The translations under genes and the position numbers were made by a program. From assembly GCF_003086295.3 (NCBI RefSeq), contig NC_092054.1:52187353-52251352 (forward strand): DNA of 64,000 nt. The letters run 5' to 3'. Origin of the DNA: Arachis hypogaea (lineage: Eukaryota; Streptophyta; Magnoliopsida; Fabales; Fabaceae). Positions 1 to 9,646 of this stretch are shown here, piece by piece. The notes under the pieces were generated by a model. The model was not told where the DNA came from, ran no database searches, and worked only from the letters and a program-made list of their open reading frames with translations. Position 1 is the stretch's first letter. The number at the start of each line of letters is the position of its first letter.

Positions 1-141
1 TGAGCTTTAGCAACTGAGCTCTGCATGCTACTCAATCGTTGAGAGATAAGATTCATCTGTTGAGATAGGAGTTTGTTCTGAGCAAGAATGGCATCCACAG
101 CATCCACTTCCATAACTCCTTCCTGTTTCTGTTCACACACA
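1..141 (-). pseudogene. gag: Element A: gag fragment (partial, runs off left edge)
   Basis: Translating the minus strand gives a stretch ending in DAILAQNKLLSQQMNLISQ, closely matching the C-terminal part of the gag proteins of E1, E2 and Q (their DTLNAILAQNKILTQQVNMI region). Gag forms the particle of LTR retrotransposons. Only about 400 bases separate this fragment from the PBS at 534-551, whereas E1 has about 2.6 kb between PBS and the same gag segment. The leader and gag N-terminus are therefore deleted, or the element is a shortened variant. The rest of element A lies left of the window. Confidence 0.7.
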
Positions 142-533
142 AACAGAAAAAAAAGAAAAGGGGAATCTCTATGTCAAATTATAGAGAATTTCCAGTGAAG
201 TATGCTATGTAAAAAAAAAAGAAATAAAATAAAATAAAGCAAACAACTGAACTGAAAATTTTGAAAACACTAAAAAATATAGACAAAAATTTCGAAAACT
301 AAAAAGGAGAAAAACACTACTATTTTCAAAAAAGAAAAAGAAAAAAAACACTAAAGGGACACCAAACTTAAAATACAAAATTAAGGAGAAATAAATAGAG
401 TGAAATTCGAAAATTATGGGAAAATAAATAAAATTTAAAAAATAAAAAATTAAAAGAAAAATTAAATAATAAGACTAATAAAAAATTGCTAATCTAAGCA
501 ACCAGACAACTAGTAGTTGTCAATCAGAAAAAA
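142..533 (-). other. Element A: untranslated leader
   Basis: AT-rich non-coding stretch between PBS and gag remnant. It holds one minus-strand AAGTTTGGTGT word near 358-370, the motif found throughout related leaders. The minus-strand context near 475-500 reads AGATTAGCAATT, where relatives have a splice-donor-like AGATTAGGTAA. No gene is visible. Confidence 0.6.
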
Positions 534-551
534 TTCCCGGCAATGGCGCCA
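534..551 (-). promoter_or_regulatory. Element A: primer-binding site (tRNA-Asp)
   Basis: Minus-strand TGGCGCCATTGCCGGGAA differs at two positions from the 18 nt complementary to the 3' end of plant tRNA-Asp. It lies 6 nt inside the LTR end, as in the other elements here. It would prime minus-strand DNA synthesis. Confidence 0.85.
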
Positions 552-557
552 AAAACT

Positions 558-2051
558 TGGTGCGAGAATTCGAGATTCCCACAGCTTAACCGGCAAGTGC
601 ACCGGATCATCCAAGTAATACCTCAGGTGAGTGAGGGTCGATCCCACGAGGATTGTTAGACTGAGAAACGATGGTTATCTAGTTGGGTTAGTTAGGCGAA
701 TAGAAAAGTATGTTGGTTGATGTAATTCACATAGAACAGTAAATAAGAGAGTATATAAAGCAATTAAAGGGTTTGGTGTTAAAACAATGAGAGAAAACAG
801 TTAAGGCTTCGGAGATGTTTATCTTTACAGATTAAAAGTTCCTACCAACTATTTTAACAATGCATGATTCATTCCATGGCAAACTGTAAATGTCTAAACC
901 CTAATCTTTTAATGATTTAGCCTCCTCTAACCTTCATTAACTGTCACTCTCGTGGTCACTAAATTTCGATTAGAGGGTTAAGTTCAAAAACTAGTTTATG
1001 GCCACAAAAACCCCCCAATTACCCAAAGCTAACAGGATTATATGTCACATATCCCAATTAGTTCATGCAATTAATGATTTAAGAGAAATTTGTTTTCAAG
1101 CTGTAGTTCAAGCGAGATAACTCTCTCGAGAATCATAAGAACTCGTGTAGAATAAGGGTCATACTATCGTTCCACCTAGATTCATAAGATTAAGAACGAA
1201 AATAATCGTTGAAACTGAATCAATATATTAATTAAAATAGAAAGGTAATAGTTCTAATCCATAGAAATAAACAGAGCTTCTCACCTTAACCAAGAGGTTT
1301 AGTTGCTCATGACTTATAGAGAAAATAGTGTTCTGAAACGTGCGGAAGGGCGAAGGTTCCAATACAAGGGATTATTTTCCCTTTTATACTAACCTAAGTT
1401 GATTCTAAAAATGAAATAAAATAATAAATCCTAAAAATAAAAGATATTGTTTGTAAATAAAAATTATAAAAATAAAATAAAATATAATTAATAAATGCTA
1501 AATCCACTTGAGAAGCCTAAAGAGAGGGAATTCGGACAGCCCTGCTGGGGCGTTTAACGCCCTAAAGGGGGCAGGCTTCCATATGCTACTGGCGCTAAAC
1601 GCTGGCTGGGCCTTTAGCGCCTTGCGGGGGAGGGGGGGGAGAAGTTCTGGCGCTTGTTTTTTCCTTCATGGGCACTAAATGCCAGGCTTGGTGTTTAGCG
1701 CCAGATTTGGCAGTGATTCTAGAAGGAAAGTATAGACTATTATATATCATTGGAAAGCCCTAAAAGTTGGCTTTCAAACGCTGTTAAAACCGTATCAATG
1801 GGACCTCTGTAGCTCAAGTTATGTTTGTTGGAGTGCAAAGAGGTTAAGGACAACATCTACTTTCTTCCTTTGTTTTTACACAAAACTCTGCCAAATCCTC
1901 CCGAATATCAACTGAAATAATAAAACACCAAAATAACTCAAAGTAGCATCAAAAGAGGATGTTTGCACTAAAATATAATAAAACTTAATAATTTATAACT
2001 AAAAACAACTAGAAAATGAATGTAATAAGGGTACAAGATGCTCACGCATCA
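558..2051 (-). mobile_element. Element A: 5' LTR, 1494 bp
   Basis: The LTR runs on the minus strand from TGATGCGTGAG (ending at 2051) to GCACCA (558). It has a TATA box (TATAAAAG, about 1383-1391), a palindrome cluster at 1548-1707 (GGGCGTTTAACGCCC and derivatives), and the U5 block shared with the other LTRs, including a hairpin at 621-636. The right flank TTGAA (2052-2056) is the expected 5-bp target duplication. On that side the interrupted reading frame of C2 resumes, so A inserted into C2. Confidence 0.8.
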
Positions 2052-2340
2052 TTGAACGGGTCAGGAACCTGGATAGACGGTGAGTTTATGACTCATGAGG
2101 TTGGAGTCAATACCAGGCATATCGGAGGCTTTCTACTGAAGAGGTTAGAGTTTCTTTGTAAGAGATCAACAAGCTGTGCCTTTAGACTTTCATCCAGGTT
2201 GGCCGCTATACTTGTTGTCTTTTTGGCCTGATATCCGATTTGAATTTTCGACCTTCTTTTCAGGTTGTGGACATAGCTCTTCTCGTATTAGACAGCACGA
2301 AGTTCAATAGTGTTGACCTCCTTACCCCTTGTGTTGTCCC
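2052..2340 (-). pseudogene. pol: C2: protease-RT linker and RT N-terminus (truncated)
   Basis: Minus-strand translation recovers the region preceding RT in Tat/Ogre-type polyproteins: a segment like KRRSKIQIGYQAKKT, then LVDLLQRNSNLFS, then VYPG..PVQ, ending where element A begins. At least two in-frame stops and a frameshift are visible, so it is not functional. The equivalent segment in C (6518-6802) is a different copy. Confidence 0.65.
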
Positions 2341-3240
2341 TTAAGTTGAGCTTTCATTGTAGCACTTTCTTGGTACCTTATGATCTCCTTTTATAGTAGT
2401 AATTCCCTCTGTAGTCGGGAATTTCATGCATAGATGAGGTGTAGAAATGACTATAGCTAGTTGGTTCAAGGTTGTCTGACCTATCAAAGCATTGTAACAT
2501 GATGTCACGTCAACCACAATGTAGTCAATGCTTAAAGTCCTTGCTTTTATGCCTTTACCAAAAGTGGTATATAATGAGATAAAACCAAGAGGTTGGATTG
2601 GCGTATCTCTTAACCTAAAAAGGTTATCTGGATAAGCCTTTAGGTCCTTCTCTTCGAACTCAAGTTTGTCAAAAGCAGGCTTAAATAGTATATCGGTTGA
2701 ACTCCCTTGGTCCACCAAAGTTCTATGGAGGTTTGCGTTAGCAAAGATCATCGTAATTATTACAGGGTCGTCATGATCAGGTGTCACCCCTTGTGCATCT
2801 TCTTTGGTGAAAGAGATTGTGGGTAAATTAGGAGCTCCACTGTCTTTCCCAACTTGATATACCTCTTTAAGATGTCTTCTGCATGAGGACATAGTAATTC
2901 CTCTTCCTACAAATCCTTCCTTTATCATGTGTATGTGTCTACTGGAGGTTTGTGGTGGCCGATCTCGCCGACTTCCATCTTCATCTCCTCTTTTCCTTTT
3001 TCCTGAGTCATCCGTCTTTTTAGCTAGGTATCTTTCTAGTCGACCTTCTCTAGCCAACATTTCTATAACATTTTTTATATCATAACAGTCATTAGTAGAA
3101 TATCCATATAGTTTGTGATACTTGTAATATTTTGTCCGACTTTCGGTCTTTTTGTGTTTAATGGGACGAGGAGGTGGAAGTTTTTTAGTGTGACAAATCT
3201 TCCTATAAACATCAATAGGAGAAACTCGGAGTGGGGTGTA
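2341..3240 (-). pseudogene. pol: C2: gag C-terminus (zinc-knuckle remnant) and aspartic protease
   Basis: Open for 239 codons from 3060 to 2341 and readable further upstream. A knuckle-like segment (YYKYHKLYGYSTNDC) has lost its first cysteine and a histidine. It is followed by NVIEMLAREGRLERYLAKK, typical of Tat/Ogre gag. Protease then follows, with the active-site-like motif VDQGSSTDIL and a flap-like segment ending YNALIGQTTLN. In this lineage DxGSS replaces the textbook DTG. The frame ends just before the RT linker. Retropepsins of this type process the gag-pol polyprotein. Confidence 0.7.
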
Positions 3241-3350
3241 GTTGTGATATCTTCACAGTTTCTCTGAGTTGTACTCCTCCTTTTTCTTGATCTCCTTCTT
3301 CTTATCCCAAGCTAAATAGGAAGGTTTAGCCTCGGGGCTGTTTCTCTAAG

Positions 3351-4284
3351 TCAGAAATTCTTCTCCATGTTGATATAATTCTCTACCCGCTCTTGTACTT
3401 CATACAACAAAGTCGGGTGTCGCTTGGATATTGATCGGGAGAATGACCATTCTCTAAGGCCGTTAACCAAACCCATAATTACTGTTTCAGGAGGTAAATT
3501 TTGTATTTTCAAGCAAGCTTTGTTGAATGTTCCCATGTAATCTCGAAATAATGTCTCCCTGGTTTCTTGTTTGACCGTTAAGAGGCTTGGAGCGTGTATG
3601 ACTTTATCTTTCTGAATAAAAAATCGGGTAAGGAACTTTCTTGGCAGGTCATCAAAGCAAGTTATCGACATGGGTGATAAGTTATCAAATCACTTCATCG
3701 TTGCTTTGGTTAGCATTATCGGAAAGGTCTTGCAACGAGTCACGTCAGACGTAACATCTAAGTACATGCAACTTTTGAATTGCTAAGATAATGTCTCGAA
3801 TCGGTCGTTCTGTCATATAGGTCCATATTGGGGTTTTGAATCTTTTGGAAACTCTAACTCGCATGATCTCTTCAAAGAACAGATCCTCCCATCTGAGAGG
3901 ACTTTCCTCCTTATTGTTCCAACTTCGAAAGTTGGCCTCTCACTTCGAGTGCTTTTCTTCCAACTCTCTTCATCACCGTACTTTTTTTCATAATTCTCTT
4001 TCTGCTTTTCATTGTCGTTCCGCCTCCTTCTCGAGCTGTTCCAATCAGTCGTGATGCCCATATACCAACCCTAATATCTCCCTCAGATGAGGAGGTTCTT
4101 CGTCTTTAGGTGGGTGGACATTCGAGTGAATTTGTTGTGGATGGGGGTTTCTTGACATTCCTTCCCCATGGGGGATACTTGGTTTATCCCATGGCGGTGG
4201 TATTGCAAGTGTTTGGTCATCGTTGTGAAGCTCTGGTTTCGATCCGGATGCCGTATGGCCGTCCTCAAATTGATTGTCCGCCAT
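3351..4284 (-). pseudogene. gag: C2: gag
   Basis: A start at MADNQFEDGH (4284, minus) follows the PBS by about 20 nt. The capsid-like Retrotrans_gag segment lies at 3671-3351 and contains FLTRFFIQKDKVIHAPSLL, MGLVNGLREW and SISKRHPTLLYEVQERVE. It is typical of Tat/Ogre elements. The N-terminal part (4045-4284) and the capsid part are in different frames with a stop between them, so the gene is broken. No other function is suggested. Confidence 0.65.
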
Positions 4285-4305
4285 ATGTATGTATGGACTT
4301 CTAGG

Positions 4306-4323
4306 TCCCTGGCAATGACACCA
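4306..4323 (-). promoter_or_regulatory. C2: primer-binding site
   Basis: Minus-strand TGGTGTCATTGCCAGGGA lies next to the LTR end and resembles the tRNA-Asp complement with four mismatches. Confidence 0.6.
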
Positions 4324-4324
4324 A

Positions 4325-4749
4325 TGTTCCAAGGGTTACCTAAAATTGAGGTAAGGTCCAGACTCCCTTTATGGCAGTGTCTGACTTTTTTAAGTGCCAA
4401 GGTGCCGCCGTCTATGTTCCTCATGAGGAGGTAGCGGTGGTACCTTCAAGAAGATTTGATGCCTAAGTTAGCAAAGGTTTTACTAGGTTTTTTTAGTAAA
4501 TTGGATCTGAATATACCTGAGAGTGTCAATGTATTTATAGTAGAAAAGATAACCACCTTTTTAGAGTAGTTCCACCTTTGATGGTGGATGGCCGTTCCCT
4601 CTTGATAGGAAAGTTGTTAAGATTTTCCTTCTAGATAAGCGGGAGATATCTTAGGAGGTAGTTACTTATTTAGATAAGTAGGGTTGGACTACATTTACAG
4701 GGTTGGCTCTTGTTCGTTTTAGGCCTAGCTTTATTCTGTGGTATGAACA
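4325..4749 (-). mobile_element. C2: 5' LTR, 425 bp
   Basis: Reads TGTTCATACC at its 5' end (4749) and GGAACA at its 3' end (4325), an imperfect terminal inverted repeat. A TATA-like CTATAAATACATTG lies near 4525-4545 on the minus strand. The ends match the plus-strand solo LTR at 41931-42452, so the two are related. Confidence 0.75.
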
Positions 4750-5829
4750 TTTTACATATATTTTAGTATAAAATAAATAAATAAAATACAGAGCAGTAAT
4801 TAACCAAAAGTGCTTAGATATGCGAATTTTCGAGATGCTTTTAAGTTAAAAAAATCTTTTGTACTAAAATTTTCAGATTTCTTTTACAAATTATTTTAGT
4901 AGTAATAATCTCTCGACTCTCTTCTTTACACTTCTCTGTTTCTTTCTTGCACTCTTTTTGAAATCTATTCTTCATTCTCAGATTCTTTTTGTCTTTGTAC
5001 TTTTTTTCCTTCAAATCTAGATCCTCTTTTTTTTTTACCTTTTCTTTTTTTGAAAAATTTTGTGGTGTGAATTGGGAAAAGCATCCATACATGTAGATGG
5101 TGAGGTGTATACACCAGGCAGCAATGTGTGGCTTCCTTCTTTTGACTTGCATGGAGAACTACAAACACAAAAGGTTGCCACTGTTCGGTGCAAGTTTAGT
5201 TTAAGACAATTGTATAAATGTGAATGATTATAATGTTTGGGAATTGGGATGATATTTTTTGGACTTGCTTAGGATAAATGGACTCCTTGTTTTGTACAAA
5301 ATGAGATTATGCAATCTCCTCTGAATTTCTTTTTATCGTCATGTTTTGATAATATGAAAACTGTTTGGATTTTACATTCTTAAATGGATTAAGAAAGCAA
5401 GAACTTGCAGAACATTGTTTTCAGCTTTAACAAAAAAAAAGACAAAAAAAAAAGGAACGATGTATGTTAATAATAATAATATAAAATATATATTTATTAT
5501 TGCTATAATCAAATTATTAATATGTAAAACTTATTACATTTACAATACAATGATAATAATTATGTAATTTAAAATATTTTAATTTTCTCTAAAAACATTC
5601 AATCTAAAAATTTGATATATTTCATTATTAACGTAATACATAAAATAAATTAAATTTATTACACTAAAATCATTAAAGAATGACTTTAAAGAATGAGTCA
5701 TCTTGTAGGAACTAAGTGCTCCATTAAACTGCTAAATTTAAAACATAATCCTTAAGTTGTATATCGTGAAGTATTATTTGATTATGCCAAAACCCAAAAC
5801 TATAAAATCTAAGTAGGAACATGGCATGT
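4750..5829. other. Unassigned AT-rich DNA between C2 and C
   Basis: No LTR ends, PBS or retroelement domain can be seen. A pyrimidine-rich tract (about 4900-5050) precedes an exon-like frame at 5054-5227 on the plus strand. The remainder (5400-5720) is AT-rich with short TAA repeats. It may be original host DNA or a captured fragment. Confidence 0.5.
5054..5227 (+). pseudogene. Exon-like reading frame of unknown origin
   Basis: This 57-codon plus-strand frame after the stop at 5051-5053 ends in a natural TGA. Its composition is that of a real protein (stretches such as DGEVYTPGSNVWLPSFDL and VRCKFSLRQLYKCE), with no low-complexity bias and no resemblance to gag or pol. It is preceded by a long pyrimidine tract, as before a 3' splice site, and has no obvious ATG, so it looks like a last exon. 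I do not recognise the family. It could be a captured gene fragment, a decayed host gene or chance. Confidence 0.3.
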
Positions 5830-6916
5830 GCTGCTAGGCACCCTGTAAGTTGTTGCACTTCCTTGATTGTTTTTGGGCTTTGCATGTCTATGATAACTTG
5901 GCATTTTTCTGGGTTTGCCTCGATTCTTCTAGAAGTTAGCATAAATCCTAGGAATTTCCCTCTTTGGACTCCGAAAGCACACTTTTCAGGGTTGACCTTC
6001 ATGAGTGACTGGGCAAAGACTTCTTTAAGATCGGCATTGTGTTGACCTTCATAAGTGATTTTGACAACCATATCGTCGACATAGACTTCAATATTTCTGC
6101 TAATTTGGTTGGCGAATACCTTGTCCATTAGTCGCTGATAAGTAGCCTCTGCATTCTTAAGTCCAATAGGCATAACCTTTTAACAATAATTTCCATATTC
6201 TGTTATAAAAGCCGTTTTATCTTGGGCATTAGGGTTTATTAGGATTGGATTGTAGCCAAAATATGCATCCATAAAACTTAGAAAATCATATCCTGATTCA
6301 TTATCTATTAGTTTATCTATACATGGCAAGGGGTAAGCATCTTTAGGACACGTTTTATTTAGGTTTGTGAAATCTACACACATTCGCCATTTACTGATGC
6401 TTTCTTTACCATTACGACGTTTGATAGCCATGTAGTGAAACGGAGTTCCCGAATAAAGCATGCTGCCAGGAGTTTCTTAGTCTCCTTTAGTGACGCCATG
6501 TTTTTGTCATTTCCCAACTATCGCTGTTTTTGAGCTATAGGTCGGACAGCTGGGTTGATTTGCAACATGGGACATATGAAGTTCGGGTCAATGCCAGGCA
6601 TGTCCGTAGGGGTCCATGTAAAAAGGTCCACATTGTCTTGTAGGATGTTGGAGATTTGTGCCTTAGTTTCTACAGGGAGACATGAGCCCATGTAAGTATA
6701 TCTTTGTTTATCATTGTTAAAGATTACCTTTTCAAGTTCATCAGCTGGTGTTGGTCTTTCTCGGAAATCCTCTCTCGGGTCGAGCTCGGCTAGCTTGGGC
6801 ATTTCTGTGATGTTGTATATACGTCGATCTTTTTCTTACTTGGGCGTCTGCAGAGACTTGAAACTCACATTATAACAAGCTCGGGCCTCTTTTTTATCAG
6901 AATGGATGGTCACCGC
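5830..6916 (-). pseudogene. pol: C: reverse transcriptase remnant (Tat/Ogre-like)
   Basis: Three minus-strand pieces in different frames read as one RT region. The pre-RT linker (6518-6916) has ITEMPKLAELDPREDF and DMPGIDPNF. The RT N-half (6180-6461) has WRMCVDFTNLNKTCPKDAYPLP. The RT core (5830-6173) has MPIGLKNAEATYQRLMDKVF followed by the catalytic YVDD. Homology stops after QQLTGCLAA near 5830. Frameshifts and stops make it non-functional. M is inserted at 6917 and the upstream part of C should lie beyond M, right of the window. Confidence 0.75.
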
Positions 6917-8698
6917 TGGTGCACGAAAGTGACTCCGCAATATTCGCACAGATAGACCGGTAAGTGCACCGGGTTGTCCAAGTAATACCTCAGGTGAGTG
7001 AAGGTCGATCCCACGAAGATTGTTGGTTTGAACAAGCAATGGCTATCTTGTAGATCTTAGTCAGGCGGATAAAAAATATAGTTGTTATGGAAAATGCATA
7101 AAAATAGGATAAAGATAGAATTACTTAAGTGGTGTGAAATCAATGATAGTCATTTGATGGCAGGTTGTAAGTGATTAATCCCAGGTCAGTGGTCATTAAT
7201 CTCCTCTGCTTCATATCAAATGCCAGGTCAGTGGTCATCCAATCTGAACGGAGGTGAAGCTTCTGCATTCTATTCCCTTGGTGATCCTACTCAAAGCGCC
7301 ACAGAAAAGGTCGGATCTTCTGGATCAGAGAATGCTGCTCCATTGATTCTAGCCTATACCACAAAGGCCCTAATTGCCCCGTACCTCGGCTGAACTGATG
7401 TCTCCATGTCCCCAACGAAGTCGTGGATTAGTTGTCTAAAAGATGTATAATCAAGCAAGTGGTTCAGTACTATCCCGTCAAGGACTCGCAAGAACCCATG
7501 TAGAATCGGAATGACGGTCAAGTTACACTCCCAATTCATTAGGATGAAGAACGAAGATACATCTTAGAATAGAATCAAGCATAGATTAAAATAGAAAAAT
7601 GATATTATTAATCCATAAGAATCAGCAGAGCTCCTAACCTTAACCTAGGAGATTAGTGACTCATAGCTTACAGAAAGTAGTAATTGTAACACCCTGTTAC
7701 CCTAAGGCTTACCTCTAGCCGTAAGGCAAAGAATAACAAAGTGCCACGATAGTTCTAAAGCTTATACATTAATAAATATAGAAGGAGATAATAATACTAG
7801 GAGCCCGATGAAGGAATAAAGTTCAAAATCGCAAAAAGCGGATTCACAAGCGCGAGGCATCTACACACGATAACTAAAAGCGTAAAGGCACAGGGTACAA
7901 CATGAGACTTAATATAATAATAGTCAAGATAGATATACATAAGTGTAATAAACAAAAGAACTCTAGTTGTAACCTGCGGAGTTTAGGCCGACTAGTTACA
8001 AACAGAAAAATACAGAGTTAAAACAGCTTATACAACTTATCTCTCATGTAAGCCTCTAAGGCCACAAAGTCTAAAACATAAAGGGTGAGAGAAAATACTA
8101 CAACAAAATAAAACTGAAATAGACCAGGAAGAAACCATACTCCCCTCTGTCACCATGTCCGCAATTTCACCGAGGTGAATTACGACCTGCATCTGAAAAT
8201 CAGCAACAACATATGGTATGAGAACCGGAGGTTCTCAGTATGGTAACAGTGCCCAATATTCTAGAACTTCACATCGATACAGATATTCAAGCTTAGAATA
8301 AAATAAATAACTTAAACTGTAAATTAGGGAATCTACTTAAGGGATTTCTAACTAATACTAGTCATCGCTGTCCCACAGCCTTCACCAACCTACCCTTCGT
8401 GCGTTCCCATCGCCACCGCCTACCGAGCCTCCTCAATCCCAGTAGAAGACACAGATAATGCATACAAGTAAAGCACAAGTAATATACATATACAGCAAGT
8501 AATCAAATAGCAAGTAGGCATATTATACAATTAGGCAAACTTAAGTAATCAAAGCAAACAAGCACATAAGAGATGCATATGATGAATGTCTATCCTATTG
8601 GCTCGTGATATCATTTGTCGGTCCATAAATGTCAACCCGACACATCTTTTCAGATGTAGCTTTTCTGCCACTCCCATGGATATACTCTACTGACCCAT

Positions 8699-9040
8699 GG
8701 ATATAGTGACGGGCACACTTTATTAACCTACGGATATAGTGTCGGGCACACTCGCATGCGTAACCCAAGGATATAGTGCCTGACACACTCTTGCAGCAGA
8801 GAAGGTTATTAATCATAATTCATTCCCAGGGATATAGTGCCCTGCACACTATCATGCTTAACCCAAGGATATAGTGTATGGCACACTTTTCACACTCAAC
8901 AAGTCCATCGTTCCCCCCTGAGTTCTCATCGTACTTAACCCAAGGATATAGTGCCTGGCACACTCTCAACATTCAACAAATTCATCATTCCCCTCTGAGT
9001 GCTCATCATACTTAACCCAAGGATATAGTGCCTGTCACAC
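8699..9040. repeat. Array of GGATATAGTG-core repeats
   Basis: Seven copies of GGATATAGTG followed by a GGCACACT-like word, at about 8699, 8732, 8769, 8829, 8867, 8944 and 9021. Most are preceded by TTAACCCAA. Spacing is irregular (33-77 bp). No coding potential is evident. Confidence 0.8.
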
Positions 9041-9420
9041 TCTCAACATTCAACAAGTTCATCATTCCTTTCCAAGTTCTCAACTCATCATAACCATCAC
9101 CAGTTCTCAATTTCTCAAATTCATCATAAGCATTTCCATTCCACAAAAAGCTCTTCAACCATATAATTCACAACTCAACATTCACCAATTCAAGCTAGAA
9201 ATTACACAATCTTTCCAGAACCTATGTCACCGGCTCTAAACTCGTAACTAAAATACCCCTTTTTTATTCCTTCATTATTTTCTCCCTTGATTCAAGAACC
9301 TAAACCTGGCAAACAGGTTTCAAACAAGTGTTACGGAAGTTTACAAGCTTGCCAGGAAGGTAAAACAGTTAAAAACAAAGTTTTCATTGAAAAACAGGGC
9401 AATATGCATACACATAAGGT

Positions 9421-9646
9421 TGTGCGTACGCATGCACAAAAGGATTTTTCAAGAAGTGTACATATGCATAGATGTGTGCGTACGCACAGAAGGTAAAAGT
9501 TTTCATTTTAAACATACGCACAGATACGTGCTATCGCCTTGAACAGACTGCTAATCCCAGCATGTGCGTGCGCATGAGGTTGTGCGTACGCACAACATGC
9601 AAAATTCGTAAGGTGAGCGTGCGCACCAGTGTGTGCGTGCGCACAC
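9421..9646. repeat. Alternating TGTGCGTACGCACA palindromes
   Basis: Perfect 14-nt palindromes occur at 9475-9488 and 9581-9594, with a variant TGTGCGTGCGCACA at 9632-9645 and several partial copies. Alternating purine-pyrimidine CG/TG runs of this type can adopt Z-form DNA. Reading frames across it are fortuitous. Confidence 0.7.

Larger units (their letters stand above)
2052..4749 (-). mobile_element. C2: truncated Tat/Ogre-like Ty3/gypsy element
   Basis: Minus-strand element with a short 5' LTR (4325-4749), PBS (4306-4323), gag, protease and the start of the RT region. It is cut at 2052 by element A, and the remainder is expected to the left of A. The protein sequences (gag with a SKRHPT motif, protease with DQGSS) differ from the Athila-like elements in the rest of the window and place it in a separate lineage. 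Confidence 0.75.

Noticed and set aside
4841..5168. Minus-strand Lys-rich frames
   Set aside because: Translation of the pyrimidine tract in reverse. The plus-strand frame at 5054-5227 has the more protein-like composition.
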